A stretch of DNA of 64,000 nucleotides from Phytomonas francai (lineage: Eukaryota; Euglenozoa; Kinetoplastea; Trypanosomatida; Trypanosomatidae). Below the pieces are notes generated by a model. That model did no database searches. It worked only from the letters and a program-made list of their open reading frames with translations, and was not told where the DNA came from. How positions within the stretch are numbered: the first letter of the stretch is position 1; every line of letters begins with the position of its first letter. Both the position numbers and the translations under genes were made by a program. The stretch covers positions 191,189 through 255,188 of the forward strand of contig MJCC01000004.1 of the NCBI GenBank assembly GCA_001766655.1. The letters are read 5' to 3'. This document shows, piece after piece, positions 18,833 to 29,400 of the stretch.

Positions 18833-19150
18833 GGTGTTGCGTCCTCACGCACTTCTGTCGGATGATTCAACCATACTGCGGGGGATAAGGGTGAGTGGGC
18901 GAAGGTCTTCTCCCGGGAGTGGTGGTGGTGGTGGTTAAGGTGGATAAGTATAAATAGATGGCACTAAAAATAAACCTGTAAATATAAGTTATATATCTAT
19001 ATTTATATACATCTATACCGTGTGATTGTGCGCAATTCTCTTTACTGTCTTTCTGTGTCCACATGTACGCAATGCTAAAAGCAGTGACTAAGGAGTTTCT
19101 CTACACACCAAGCGAAAATTTAAATCAATAGCGAAAATAGGGAGGATTAA
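18833..19150. other. Spacer between the RPB5 paralogues
   Basis: This 318-base spacer contains a TGG triplet run near 18921-18937, short AT-rich stretches, and a pyrimidine-rich segment near 19035-19060 followed by AG at 19080-19081. No gene was seen. Confidence 0.55.
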
Positions 19151-20071
19151 ATGAGTTCTGTCGAAGAGCTAAAAATCGTTCGCTTATTCCGTGCGTACAA
19201 CACCACTATCCAGCTCTGCTTAGATCGTGGATACACTATTCGGCATCCATCCATTATCGCTGATGCCGTCAATAAACCCGAGATTTTCGACCCCTTGTCC
19301 GGCCTAGATTACGATTTTTTTCTCAAGCACTTTGTCCTCACCCCGGAGCAATCGAAGTTGCTTCAAACAAATAAACATATCGCCAATGAAGAATTCGACG
19401 AGAATGATTTGGAGCACCTGAAAGGGGCTCCAAAGGGATCATGGACGGCGATGCGGAATGCCATGAGATTATCCTGTCAAATTCAGACGAGTGGTGTGAT
19501 GAAAAATTTAGCATTAGATGGCAGAACAGCTTCAGGCACCGCCCAATCGGTATCCGAAAACGAACCCGACATGACCCGACAGGAGGCTAGTAATTCAACG
19601 AAGCATAGGGGTCATGAGCGTAGTTTGATAGTTTTTTTCTCTCACGCGCCCGTGTTAACGATACGCGAGGTCCAGGACTACCGGGAAAAGGCCCTCAAGA
19701 AGGGTGCTGAGGGTATCATCGTAGTCGCGCAAAGCAAGATTTTGCCCATGGTGCGGCGTGGGGTGCAGGAGCTGTGTGGGCGCTTCGCCCCCGGGAGCGC
19801 GACCGAGCTCCTGAAAATCCAGCTCTTTGACGAGGACTCGCTCTGCTTTAACGTGACTCGGCATGAAAGCGTGCCACGCCACGTGGTACTTTCGAAGGAA
19901 GAGGCGCTGAACTTTTTAACAGAGCGCAAGCTCATTATCTCACAGCTGCCCCGCATTCTGGAGAGCGACCCGGTGATCCAGTATTTCGGCATCTCACGAG
20001 GGGATATCGTGAAGATTATTCGAGAAAGCAAGGAAACGGGACCTTACGCTATGTACCGGCAAGTCGTTTAA
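19151..20071 (+). CDS. RPB5 paralogue, probably RPB5z of RNA polymerase I
   Basis: A second RPB5 of 306 residues. Its C-terminal RpoH-like domain (about 235-306) is clear: HESVPRH, QLPRI, SDPVIQYFGI, RGDIVKI and a terminal YAMYRQVV align with those of the first copy. The N-terminal jaw domain is more divergent and carries a polar insert of about 45 residues near 112-158. Trypanosomatids are known to encode two isoforms of RPB5, and in T. brucei RPB5z is a component of RNA polymerase I, the enzyme that there also transcribes surface-antigen genes. I assign this copy as the z form because it is longer and more divergent; that assignment is inference. Tandem placement with the first copy suggests an origin by duplication followed by specialisation. 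Confidence 0.88.
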   Translation: MSSVEELKIVRLFRAYNTTIQLCLDRGYTIRHPSIIADAVNKPEIFDPLSGLDYDFFLKHFVLTPEQSKLLQTNKHIANEEFDENDLEHLKGAPKGSWTAMRNAMRLSCQIQTSGVMKNLALDGRTASGTAQSVSENEPDMTRQEASNSTKHRGHERSLIVFFSHAPVLTIREVQDYREKALKKGAEGIIVVAQSKILPMVRRGVQELCGRFAPGSATELLKIQLFDEDSLCFNVTRHESVPRHVVLSKEEALNFLTERKLIISQLPRILESDPVIQYFGISRGDIVKIIRESKETGPYAMYRQVV

Positions 20072-20212
20072 CCTCCTCCTTTAAATCGATGGGGAGAAAT
20101 GAAATTACGTATAAAAGAATATAATAATAATAATCTAATAAATGAGGTAGAGTTGTTGAGGTTCGGCGGCGTTGTGTTGTCTGCTAAACATGATTATTTA
20201 ATAAACTAATTG

Positions 20213-20215
<3 letters not shown>

Positions 20216-20248
<33 letters not shown>
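20216..20248. repeat. AT dinucleotide repeat
   Basis: About 16.5 AT units, the longest such run in the window, in the spacer after the second RPB5 gene. Confidence 0.95.
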
Positions 20249-20251
<3 letters not shown>

Positions 20252-20397
20252 AGCTACTTGTATTGCTTCATGCATTTTTTCTCCTTGCAAAGAGCACGGA
20301 GTATGTAGGCCCTTTTGCACTCTGCGGGTTCGTATCTCCATCATCAACTACGTTATTCAGCTTTTCGTAAGAAAGAAAAAGAGAAGCATAACACAAT

Positions 20398-20441
20398 ATC
20401 TTTTCTTTACATTCCTTTCTTCACCTTCTTTTTTTCTTTAG
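20398..20441 (+). promoter_or_regulatory. Trans-splice acceptor for uS8m gene
   Basis: A tract of about 40 bases, almost all C and T, ends in AG at 20440-20441, 38 bases before the ATG at 20480. It is a textbook kinetoplastid acceptor arrangement. Confidence 0.6.
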
Positions 20442-20479
20442 CCTTTTTCGTATTATATGGATAGGTCTGAAGGAGATTA

Positions 20480-21436
20480 ATGTATCAATCTGCGAGGGTG
20501 CTCTTGGCGCGCGTGTACGGCGACATCCCCACCACCTCTTTCTTTCCGTCTAGTAGTGACGGTCGACACAATGTCGCGTCGGCTGCTGGGACTACACGGG
20601 GCCCCATGAATTCACAAACCCAATTGGGGAGCGCACAGGGTGTCCACAAGCTACTCAATGGTAAAAAGGCACGTCAGGGAAGTCTCTTTGCCATTGCCAA
20701 TGACGTGTCTCACGACGAGAAGAAACTGCGGCAGCAGTTAAATGAGCTTCTTGCTGACGAGCGGGATCCTTTGCGATGGGCACGGCCTTCATCTTCTTCT
20801 GGCCAAGCTCCATCATCGGATGGGTTTGTAAACCATCCAAAACGAAGGCTTGTGAACCTCCCGGGTGTTGAACGGGTACGAGACTTGCCCGCGGACCCGA
20901 TCACGCGGCTTTTTTTTCAACACCAGGGAGACCACGCGCTGTACTACGGGACCTACGACGCGCCCAGTGCGCAGGACGAGGACCGCGTTCAGATTGAGAA
21001 ACGCACACCGTATAAGTGGACCTATAACGTGTTTACACCTGTATACGACTTCTGTCATCGCATTCGCGAGGCTTCAGAGCAGCGTAAGCGTTTTGTGATC
21101 GTTCCCTCGACACTCGAGACCCGCGGCTGCGCCAAGGTGATGCTAAACCATGGCCTCGTTGCGGGATTTCGAGACTTCCACAACGACCGCGCCTTTGCGG
21201 TTGAGTTAAAGTACTTCCAGGGCGAACCCACCATTAATGTGATTGAGCCGTGCAGCTACGACGGCAAGACGGAGTTCGACTGGTCACCAAAGATGATGCG
21301 GCGACTCATGAATACTCACGGTATCCACAACCGCCTGGTGGTCTATATTTGTCGAACCGCGGATAATAGGATCATTGACCACATTGATGCAGTGAGAGAA
21401 TGCATTGGTGGGCGTGGATTGATGATGGTGCACTAA
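20480..21436 (+). CDS. Mitochondrial ribosomal protein uS8m
   Basis: This 318-residue product probably belongs to the small subunit of the mitochondrial ribosome. The C-terminal half (about 190-318) follows the uS8 fold order. A helix with DFCHRIREA matches the ML-T-RIRNA helix of bacterial S8. A strand reading VIVPST matches VDIPAS. A helix (AKVMLNHGLVAGF) matches the IAKVLKEEGFI helix. An ELKYF strand matches the VKLKY strand. Finally a C-terminal domain carries a GGRGLM segment near the end. The first 190 residues form an extension with a possible import signal at the start and a Ser-rich linker; such extensions are usual in kinetoplastid mitoribosomal proteins. The typical S8 loop Ser-Thr-Ser-x-G-hydrophobic near the end is not conserved, so this is a divergent member. 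Start choice is supported by the pyrimidine tract 38 bases upstream. Confidence 0.68.
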   Translation: MYQSARVLLARVYGDIPTTSFFPSSSDGRHNVASAAGTTRGPMNSQTQLGSAQGVHKLLNGKKARQGSLFAIANDVSHDEKKLRQQLNELLADERDPLRWARPSSSSGQAPSSDGFVNHPKRRLVNLPGVERVRDLPADPITRLFFQHQGDHALYYGTYDAPSAQDEDRVQIEKRTPYKWTYNVFTPVYDFCHRIREASEQRKRFVIVPSTLETRGCAKVMLNHGLVAGFRDFHNDRAFAVELKYFQGEPTINVIEPCSYDGKTEFDWSPKMMRRLMNTHGIHNRLVVYICRTADNRIIDHIDAVRECIGGRGLMMVH

Positions 21437-21739
21437 ATCTGATCAGGTCTTCGGTGTTAAAGCTTCGAGCATTCTCCATTTGTCTTTAGAAAAAGTTTAA
21501 TGCACGGAAAAATGTGAAAAAGGGGTTCACTTTTACAAATCCGGATGCCATCGTTCCTCTACTTTTGATCACTAGATATCTCTCCTACTTTTTTTTTACC
21601 TTTTAACAAGAATGTAAATACTAAATACGTAAAGCAGATTTTCTTATTTTTCTAAAAGCGAAAGTCTACATTTTATCTCTTAAACTTGGGCGTACTATAC
21701 CTTGTAGTTAACGGGAAGAGTAAGCAAATAGAGCTCTCG
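21437..21739. other. Spacer with acceptor and minimal upstream ORF
   Basis: This 303-base spacer has a pyrimidine tract at about 21581-21604 followed by AG at 21609-21610. Directly after it is an ATG-TAA pair (21612-21617), the shortest possible upstream ORF. A later tract with AG at 21657-21658 could be used instead and would remove that pair from the mRNA. Confidence 0.5.
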
Positions 21740-23005
21740 ATGTTGAATTTTTTATATTCACACGCTGCTCCAGCTGGCACCCAATGTATAGCCCCACGGC
21801 CTAGTATTCTTTCAGAGTATGTTTTTTTCCCTTTCTATGACGCTATTTTGCAATACTACCCAAAATATTGGAGCCCCAACAAGGTGACTCTGTCGGGTAT
21901 CTTCATGACGCTCACGTCTTCGCTGCTGCTCCTGAGCTCAATGCCGTTGAGAACGCAGTTTGTTCCACCTCGTGTGGAGCTTCTTCCCGTGTCATTGACC
22001 TCGGAAGAGCCCGGTTTTGCAGACCAAACTCTGCTTTCCATCTCCAATGCACAGCCCTACTTTAGTTGGTTGACTCCAACATCGCAGCTAATTCTATGCG
22101 GTTTTTTGAACCTGTTTTACTGCATCGCGGATAATACGGATGGATGGCTGGCGCGTCGAGATCAGAAGACGAGTGTTATTGGAGAGTACTTGGACCACGG
22201 TTTGGACTGCGTGACCTCTTTGTTGTCCACATGCTGCGTCTTTTTAGTTTTAGGCTGTTCGCTCAGCAACATGGCCATTTCAGTCTGTCTGATTGCCATT
22301 GCTACAGCGCTTTCTCACACGTTAAATTATGAGAAGAATATTTTTATTTTAGGCAACCGAATTCTTTCTGTAGACGAAGCCATGGTGCTTTTCGGGTTGA
22401 GCATGTGGCTACCGCTACTTTTCCCCGACCTAGTCAATGGGCGGGTTTCAAAAAGTTACGCATCGGTCATTTGCTTTGGTTTTGATGCGTGTACTTCAGT
22501 TGTTTCGCGGCTCAAGTGGCTCGATATCCTTTATATTTTCTACAATATTGTACAAGTGGAAACTCTTTTCAATTTGATACGTGAAAATAGACAAATGCTC
22601 TTTAGAGGTCATACCATTTTAATTATCATGAATTCCTTTGTTTTTCTCGGTTTAGTATCATGGCACTCTGCACACATCGCGAAAGACCCACGCTTCACCG
22701 TACCGGGCTACGTCTTAGAACCTTTTAGCTATCCTGCACTCTGGATTATTACTTGTGCATGTACCAGCAGCACAGTTGTACACATTCCGATTTCGGCGAA
22801 GTGCGCAAAGCTTCCACGAACGAATCTGATCCCTCTGTTAGGATTACTGTTTGTTTGGGTTACCTTTGCATTTTATCCTTTTTCAGGGGCAGCTCTTGCT
22901 ATTGTGCTTCATGTAATGCAAATAATATTGGTAATATCTTTAATCGAGAAGAGGCACCGCTTGAAAATAGAATCGAGGATAAATGCAAAACTTGAGTCTT
23001 TGTAG
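21740..23005 (+). CDS. Ethanolamine/choline phosphotransferase
   Basis: A CDP-alcohol phosphatidyltransferase that joins CDP-ethanolamine or CDP-choline to diacylglycerol (or an alkyl analogue) in the last step of the Kennedy pathway, in the ER membrane. The 421-residue product carries the full family motif DG-x2-AR-x8-G-x3-D-x3-D as Asp134-Gly135, Ala138-Arg139, Gly148, Asp152 and Asp156. Several hydrophobic segments follow, about 8-10 in total, consistent with an integral membrane enzyme. The N-terminal PNKVT segment near 48-52, followed by a Gly-Ile-Phe membrane helix, also fits. Trypanosomes have an ethanolamine-specific EPT and a dual CEPT; I cannot tell which this is. ATG at 21740 was chosen, since the frame is open upstream to a TTG at 21686 but without an ATG. 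About 35 residues near 75-110 form a loop between the first membrane segments. Confidence 0.87.
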   Translation: MLNFLYSHAAPAGTQCIAPRPSILSEYVFFPFYDAILQYYPKYWSPNKVTLSGIFMTLTSSLLLLSSMPLRTQFVPPRVELLPVSLTSEEPGFADQTLLSISNAQPYFSWLTPTSQLILCGFLNLFYCIADNTDGWLARRDQKTSVIGEYLDHGLDCVTSLLSTCCVFLVLGCSLSNMAISVCLIAIATALSHTLNYEKNIFILGNRILSVDEAMVLFGLSMWLPLLFPDLVNGRVSKSYASVICFGFDACTSVVSRLKWLDILYIFYNIVQVETLFNLIRENRQMLFRGHTILIIMNSFVFLGLVSWHSAHIAKDPRFTVPGYVLEPFSYPALWIITCACTSSTVVHIPISAKCAKLPRTNLIPLLGLLFVWVTFAFYPFSGAALAIVLHVMQIILVISLIEKRHRLKIESRINAKLESL

Positions 23006-23456
23006 ACAGCTTAATAGTAAGAGCTGTGGTCAATGGTGTGGAATATAACAAAATGGATAAGATAAGAGGATTGTTTACTCTAAACTATACTTTTCTATCC
23101 TAAGATGTAACTTTTAAAATAAATTGAGTCAAATGGAGTGAAAGCAAACTGTCTTCTATAGGTCTCCAAGTTCGCGAGCTGGGGTGATAATGCCAAGCTT
23201 TTGTTATCAACACTTTCTGTCACAATTTTACTCTGCTGGTTTTCATTTATTTTGCTTAACCGCTTGTGTTGATATATATATATATATATATATATACATA
23301 TTACATTCTCTTGTAGAATTAGCTTGTTTAGAAATACTCAGTCCCAGAAACGGCAGAAAGGTGTTATTTTGTTCATAAAAAACAGGTAATTGATACATCA
23401 AGACTGTCATTAAATAAGATCCATTAATTTAATCCGTATACTATTTATACTATACG
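23006..23456. other. Spacer with TA repeat
   Basis: This 451-base spacer is AT-rich with a TA run at 23272-23296. A weak pyrimidine stretch followed by AG at 23315-23316 is the best acceptor candidate for GCN1. The forward frame at 23184-23378 runs through the repeat and is not considered coding. Confidence 0.55.
23272..23296. repeat. AT dinucleotide repeat
   Basis: About 12.5 AT units just upstream of the likely acceptor site of the GCN1 gene. Confidence 0.95.
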
Positions 23457-26400
23457 ATGAATTTTCAGCAACTAAATCGTGCGTTGCACAATTCACAAAC
23501 CGCTTCCCTGGCCACACAGGTGCTGTTTCGCTATGACAACCCTCTCACCGAACGAGAAGCCGCCCAGCTTGCCGAATTTCAAAAGGCCCGCCTCGAGGAG
23601 TTGGAGGCTGGTCTGCATGTCTCTGATATCCCTGATGAGATGCAGCAGCTTGCCTCACGTCCCTTGCATGCGGTGCACCCGCTGCTCGTTTTTCAGTGCG
23701 TGATGGCGGTTTCGCGATTGCCTTACTTAGATCATACCCGGCAACGTGTGCTCCAGACGAGGCTCCTGCCGTACGTGGCTGCCAGAACGCCACTTAGTGT
23801 TGACGAATGGTGTGCAGTGTTGAATGCGGCAACTCAGTTGCCGATCCAGAGCTCAAGCGCGAGCTTGCGGTGCGTGGAGGTGCTTATTAGCCTGTCTGCG
23901 CCTGTGATTTTCTCATGTTCACGGGTTTCTGGTGCTACGAGTGGGAAACTATCGGCTGGAGCTGCGAGTGCTGAGTGCGTGAAGTCTGTGGAGAAAGGAG
24001 TTGAGTTGCCCAAGGAAAGTAAAATGGGAAACCTGAAGCTCAAGGCCTACACCGCATTCGAGGCTAAGCTGCTGTTGTTAAAGGTGCTTTCGCTAGCAGC
24101 GCGCCAGTGCGCCACGTCAAACACTAGAAGGGTCCACCATGTGGACTGTGGTGACAGAAAAATTGGCATCAAGGCAAAGTTTGGTGGGGCAGACCGTCCG
24201 CAAAACAAGATAATCAAGCGGCTGCGCCGCGTCCTACGTGAGGTAGCTTCTGCCTTGAGTCATAACGAAGAGTCGCATGATCACGCGCGCGAGGAGATTG
24301 AAATACTCATAAAGAACCTCGTTCCTTTAGATGCGGTTGTGATTGCTTTTCTCTTGGGCGACAACACCGATCAAGGATTGAATCGGGAAGAATTCCCACT
24401 GGATCGAAAAAAAAATGGTGAGGGTGAGAGCTTGAGCGCAGACAACCGCAGGAAACTTGCACCTTTCTCACCAAGTGTGTCTAAAGATCAACTTACCAGC
24501 ACTGTTAAGTCGCATCCAGGAGCGCTTGCGCTTTTAACAGATCCTAACGCTGGTCTCCGCTGTCAGTTCGGTCAGTTGTTTCTTTCAAACCCTGAAGAAA
24601 TCATTCAGTTCTGCCTTTATAACATGGGTTTAAACGGGACTACCGTGCTGGTTTTTGAAGATTACCTGTCGGTTCTTGAAAATGCAGCGCCATCCCACAT
24701 ACTGGGAGACTATTTTATCGCGAGAGGTAAAGACTCGATAATGATGCTCTTCACGCCTTTCGTGAACAATATCAAAGTTCTAACAGAGGAGGTCGCTTCT
24801 AAGGTGAGCCGAAGGTATGTAAATCTCTTCATTCAAGCTGAGTATCATCAACGGCAGCATGAAGAGGCAGATGGGGACAGTCGCATACTTTCATTATACA
24901 GGGGATTATTGCAGGCCTGTGTGGCCATGATATCAAATCGCTGCCGCGCCCCCCCTGAAAAGGCCTCAGTTATGCGGCTTATCGCAGATATATTTCAAGC
25001 CCTTCTTTCTAATGTTAGTCAAACCTTGATGAATGAGTTGGATACGAAGGACCTGGCTGCAGTGTTGGATCGTGAGATGGCCATCCAAGCGGTGGACTCT
25101 CTCCAACAAGCAATTCGCCTTGTTGTCCTTTTCAGACTCGAGGGTGCGGTGCAGAATGGTCTGGCGGCGGCTCTGAAGGCAGCCAAGAGGGATGAGGCAG
25201 TGCGACGAGCGCTTTTGGTGCACCTTGCACCAAACCAAATTTCGCAGACCACAAAAGATGTGCTTGTGCATCAGATCCTAAAGGATTGCACGGAAGCAGA
25301 GGTTCTGCGCCCAGACGCATTTTTAGCCCTATATTTTGTTTACGAATTAACTTCCGATGTTGTATCCAAACTCTGCCCACTACTCTCAACTGCAGATGTG
25401 CTCAATCAACTTGGTGATAACGTTTATGAGCTGCGGCGCATTACACAGGTGGCGATTGCGCTTGCCCAGGTCGGTCATTGTGACCCTTTTGCGATGTTGC
25501 TTACCCACCGCCTCGGCCAGGTCCGCAGTCCGCTTATGGACTACATTCACAGCATCACTACGGATGCACGCGCCGTTGCTAACCTTTGGGAGCACATTAC
25601 ACAGACGGTCTTTGGGCTAGGTAAAGAGGCCAAGCCAGGTATTTTGTCTTCCACTGCCCACCATGCCATCGTGCCTGTTGTCTTGGCTCTTCTGCAGCAC
25701 ACGGCCAAGATCCCCATCGCAACCGTCTTGACTGAGATTATTCTTTGCTGTGCCCACGACCATGCTCAGGGTGAGGATCCATACTTTTACGACCCAAACC
25801 ACACCAGCGTCCATTGCCATGATAAAAAATACCAGCACGTCCGCTGTGAGACGCTCGAGGCCATTTTCTCAGCCGAGCGAGCCCGGCTCCTGCCCCAGCA
25901 CAGCAAGGCGATTTGCGCCTCCCTACTGGATGCAATGCTTTCGTCCCCTGAGCACACAGCTCAGGCTGCCTGCCGCGGGTTGGTGCTACTGCTCACCAAA
26001 ATCAAGTTTAGCTCCTCTGAGGGCATCTTGGAGGCTATGCTGCAGAAGCTGAGGGACTCGTCAGATTACTTCATAGGCTTAAACGATATGGACGCCGCGA
26101 TTGCTTCGGAATCCTCGAAGGAGATGCAAAAATTTGAAGACGCTCATCTTCGGTCGCAGCAATTATTAAAGACCTACCCAGACCGCCCACCAAAGGGCAT
26201 GACAGGGGAGGACTTCTTATACATGAAGAAGAGGGATGCCCTCGCACTTGAGAAAGGCCGTGAGGTTTTGCACCTGGAGATAGCGAAGCGCACGAAGCAC
26301 ATCCTGCGCACGGTGCAGCTTCACAAGCTTATTTTCCTCACCGTTCGTCTGATGGGCGTCACCGGCAGGTTTGACAGGCTAGCTATCGCGAGTCTTTACC

Positions 26401-29400
26401 CATTCCTGCAGCAGACACTCAACCAAGGACCTGAGAAGATACCACCGATATTGAATACCTTGGCGCTGAACGCCATCGTGGCGCTGCTTTCCACGACGCC
26501 GCTGCGCTACCTAGCAGGGGGAATGGCAACCATCGTGGCACGGCTGAGCAACGAGAAGACGCTGTCGGCCTCCGACGTCGCGCAGGTTTCGACAATGGCG
26601 CACAGTATGCGGCAGGCCGTGACACAGATGTTGCCGGCACCGATCTTTGTGGTGCTCGTGGCCTTTTCAAGGGTCGCGTTCAAAGCGGGGCGCGGTAGTA
26701 ATGCCTCCTCAACCACCATCCCCGTTGCGACACAGCACCAAATACTGGGTCTGCTTCTTCAAAACCTCGGCCAAAGCGACCTCCCCATCCCGACAGAGGC
26801 GATGGAGCTCCTGAGCGCCATCCTACACTCCTTCCCATCCCTTTTCAAGAGCGTCCAACAGGGCATTCACACCCTCATGGGAATGATCCCTATGGCCGAC
26901 CTATCAGCCATTGAATCTGCAATGTTCAACAGCACAGACGCCGTTCGCGAGGTGACGGCTGCGGCACTCCATCGTTTTACGCACTTCGGTTCCTGCCGCC
27001 GAGCGCTTGTGATGGCCGCGGTGTTTGTAAAAGACACGTCTGCAAACGTGACGACGTACGTTTCAGCTATCGTTGAGAATAATCGGTACGACTGGAGTCT
27101 GCAGGCGTCGGATTGGAAGGATCTCCTCTATTTCCTAGCCACTTATGGACAAGAGCGGGCCAACGCCGCGCGAGTTGCGCTCACAATGAAGCTGCTCTTT
27201 TCGGATGCGGGCGAGCAGCAGCAGAGTGGATGGATCGATGACATTATCATCATCGGCGGTCTTGCAAGCGTTGTGGCAATGCAGTTGCTTTCACCGACTT
27301 ACAAGGGCGAGGTGGCTGCCAAAGTGATGGATTACTTGTGCTCCTTGATTGAACATGTTGGCACAAGTGAGTGCCTCATGAAGGCAGTCGTGACGGCAGG
27401 GCGTGTAGTGCTCAAGGATATGGAATTAGCCACCTTGAAGGGTATTGCTCCAGTCCTTCAGACGAGGCTAGCAAAGCCACCCAAAGATGCCACACCCACA
27501 CACAAAGAGCAGTACCTGGCGACGTCGACGATTTGGCTCACTATCATCAGTTGCCAGCTTCAAGAGGTTGGGCTCTTGGAATCTATTATTGAGCAACAAA
27601 GCCGTGTGTTGAATAATTCAAACTCGATGATGGTGCATCGCTGCGTGTGTGATTGCATGATTGAGATAACCAAAAATGGGATGGTACGAAATTCTGTGAA
27701 AGTTGACGAATTTGTTGAGAAGTGCATTAAACAAACGATACATTCAGGTTCGTACATTAAAAAGAAGGCACACGCGTGGGGCTTGGTTGGCATCCTGTAT
27801 GGGCATGGTCTGCTTTCATTGAGCCGTTACCATATTATTGACATTATTCAAACCGCTTTGCGCGAAAAACAAACTGAAAAGTCCGGCGCGATGGTGCTGC
27901 TAGAGGTGCTCTGTGAGGTGATGGGTCCGATTTTTGAGCCTTATTCGCTCGCCCTTTCCGAGGGGTTCTTGAATTGCGTGGCAGACCCGGACCCTAAGAT
28001 ATCGGAGTGCGCTGACGACGCGGCTCGTGTGTTCATGAGTAATCTTTCCGTCATTGGCCTGCGGCAGCTCATTCCCAAGTTGGTCGAAGGCCTCTCTTCT
28101 AAACAGGCAAAACAACGTGTGGCACCGCTTAACTTTATCGGTTATGTTGCCTTTTGCTCTCCCAAGCAGCTCGCAGCGGCGTTGCCGGAGATCATGAAGC
28201 CTGTATTGGCATGTCTTTTCGACGTGAACAACTTTGTCTCCACTGCTGCGTACAACGCACTGAGACGTGTGGCTGGTGTCGTGTCAAACCCAGAAATTCA
28301 GGAGCACGTGGAGCTTATCCTTCGTGCAATGCGATCACCTAGCACAGACACCGAGAGTGCCTTGGATGCTCTGCTTTATACGCGCTTTGTGAATTCGGTT
28401 GACCCCGCATCACTTGCGTTAATTATCTTCGTGTTGTACCGTGGTTTGGGCGCACAAATGCCTCACACAAGGCCAAAGGCAGCACAGATTGTTGCTTCCA
28501 TGGTGAGCCTCGTTAATGACCCCAAGGCGCTCCTCCCGTATTCCGAGGAGCTCGTGCATCTTCTGGAGGAGGCTGCGATGGATCCGAAGGCGGAGGCGCG
28601 CACGACCAGCGCAAAAGCGATTGGCGCGCTTGCGTCCGCTGTCGGTGGCTCGCTTATCGACGAGGTCTTGAACTGGTGCTTCGCTACGATGCAGAAGATT
28701 CACTCAAGTGCGATTGAGAAGGCTGGCGCTGCTCAAACCTTTGTGGAGCTGGTAAACTCGTGTGGGGAGTCGCTTTTAGAATCGTGCTTTGCGACGATTG
28801 AGGCCGGCATGACGGATGAGAAGCCACCTGTGCGTGAGGGGTTCCTGTATATCATGATCTACGCTCCGTCTACCCTGAGCAGCGAAACCTTCCAAACCTT
28901 GCTGCCACTGGCGTTCCCATGGGTCCTAGAGGGGCTTTCGCACTTTTCGGACAAGGTACGCGATGTAGCCTTGGTGGCTGGCGACAGCATTATCTCCCTG
29001 TACGGCACGCGCAATCTCAGCCTGGTGTTAGAACCCCTTTTGCGAGGGATTACCAGCGAGGTTACAACACTGCGCCAAAGCTCGCTCCTGCTTGCCTCAA
29101 AGCTGCTGCTGCATCTGGTCGCTCACATAAAGAAGAAGATGCGCATCCAGGCCGTGTTGGATCAGGCCACGACTGACCAGAGTCGGGAGCAGCTGATGCA
29201 GACAGTCCAACTCACTTCCGATGAGCTGCAGCAATCAGGTCCTGCCACGAATGCGGCGGGTGGTGAAAACGGCGTTGGTGTAGAAGAGAGCTCGTCCATT
29301 CTCATAATGGAGGCCGCCCGTGATGTCGAGAAGCGCGGTGTCTCTATTCTTGGTACCCTCGAAGAGATGCTGGGTACGGATTCATTTGTGCGATTGCTTT

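Larger units (their letters stand above)
20072..20479. other. Spacer with TA repeat and strong pyrimidine tract
   Basis: This 408-base spacer has short ATA runs near 20119-20136, a long TA run at 20216-20248, and an excellent C/T tract (20398-20439) ending in AG at 20440-20441. Confidence 0.6.
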
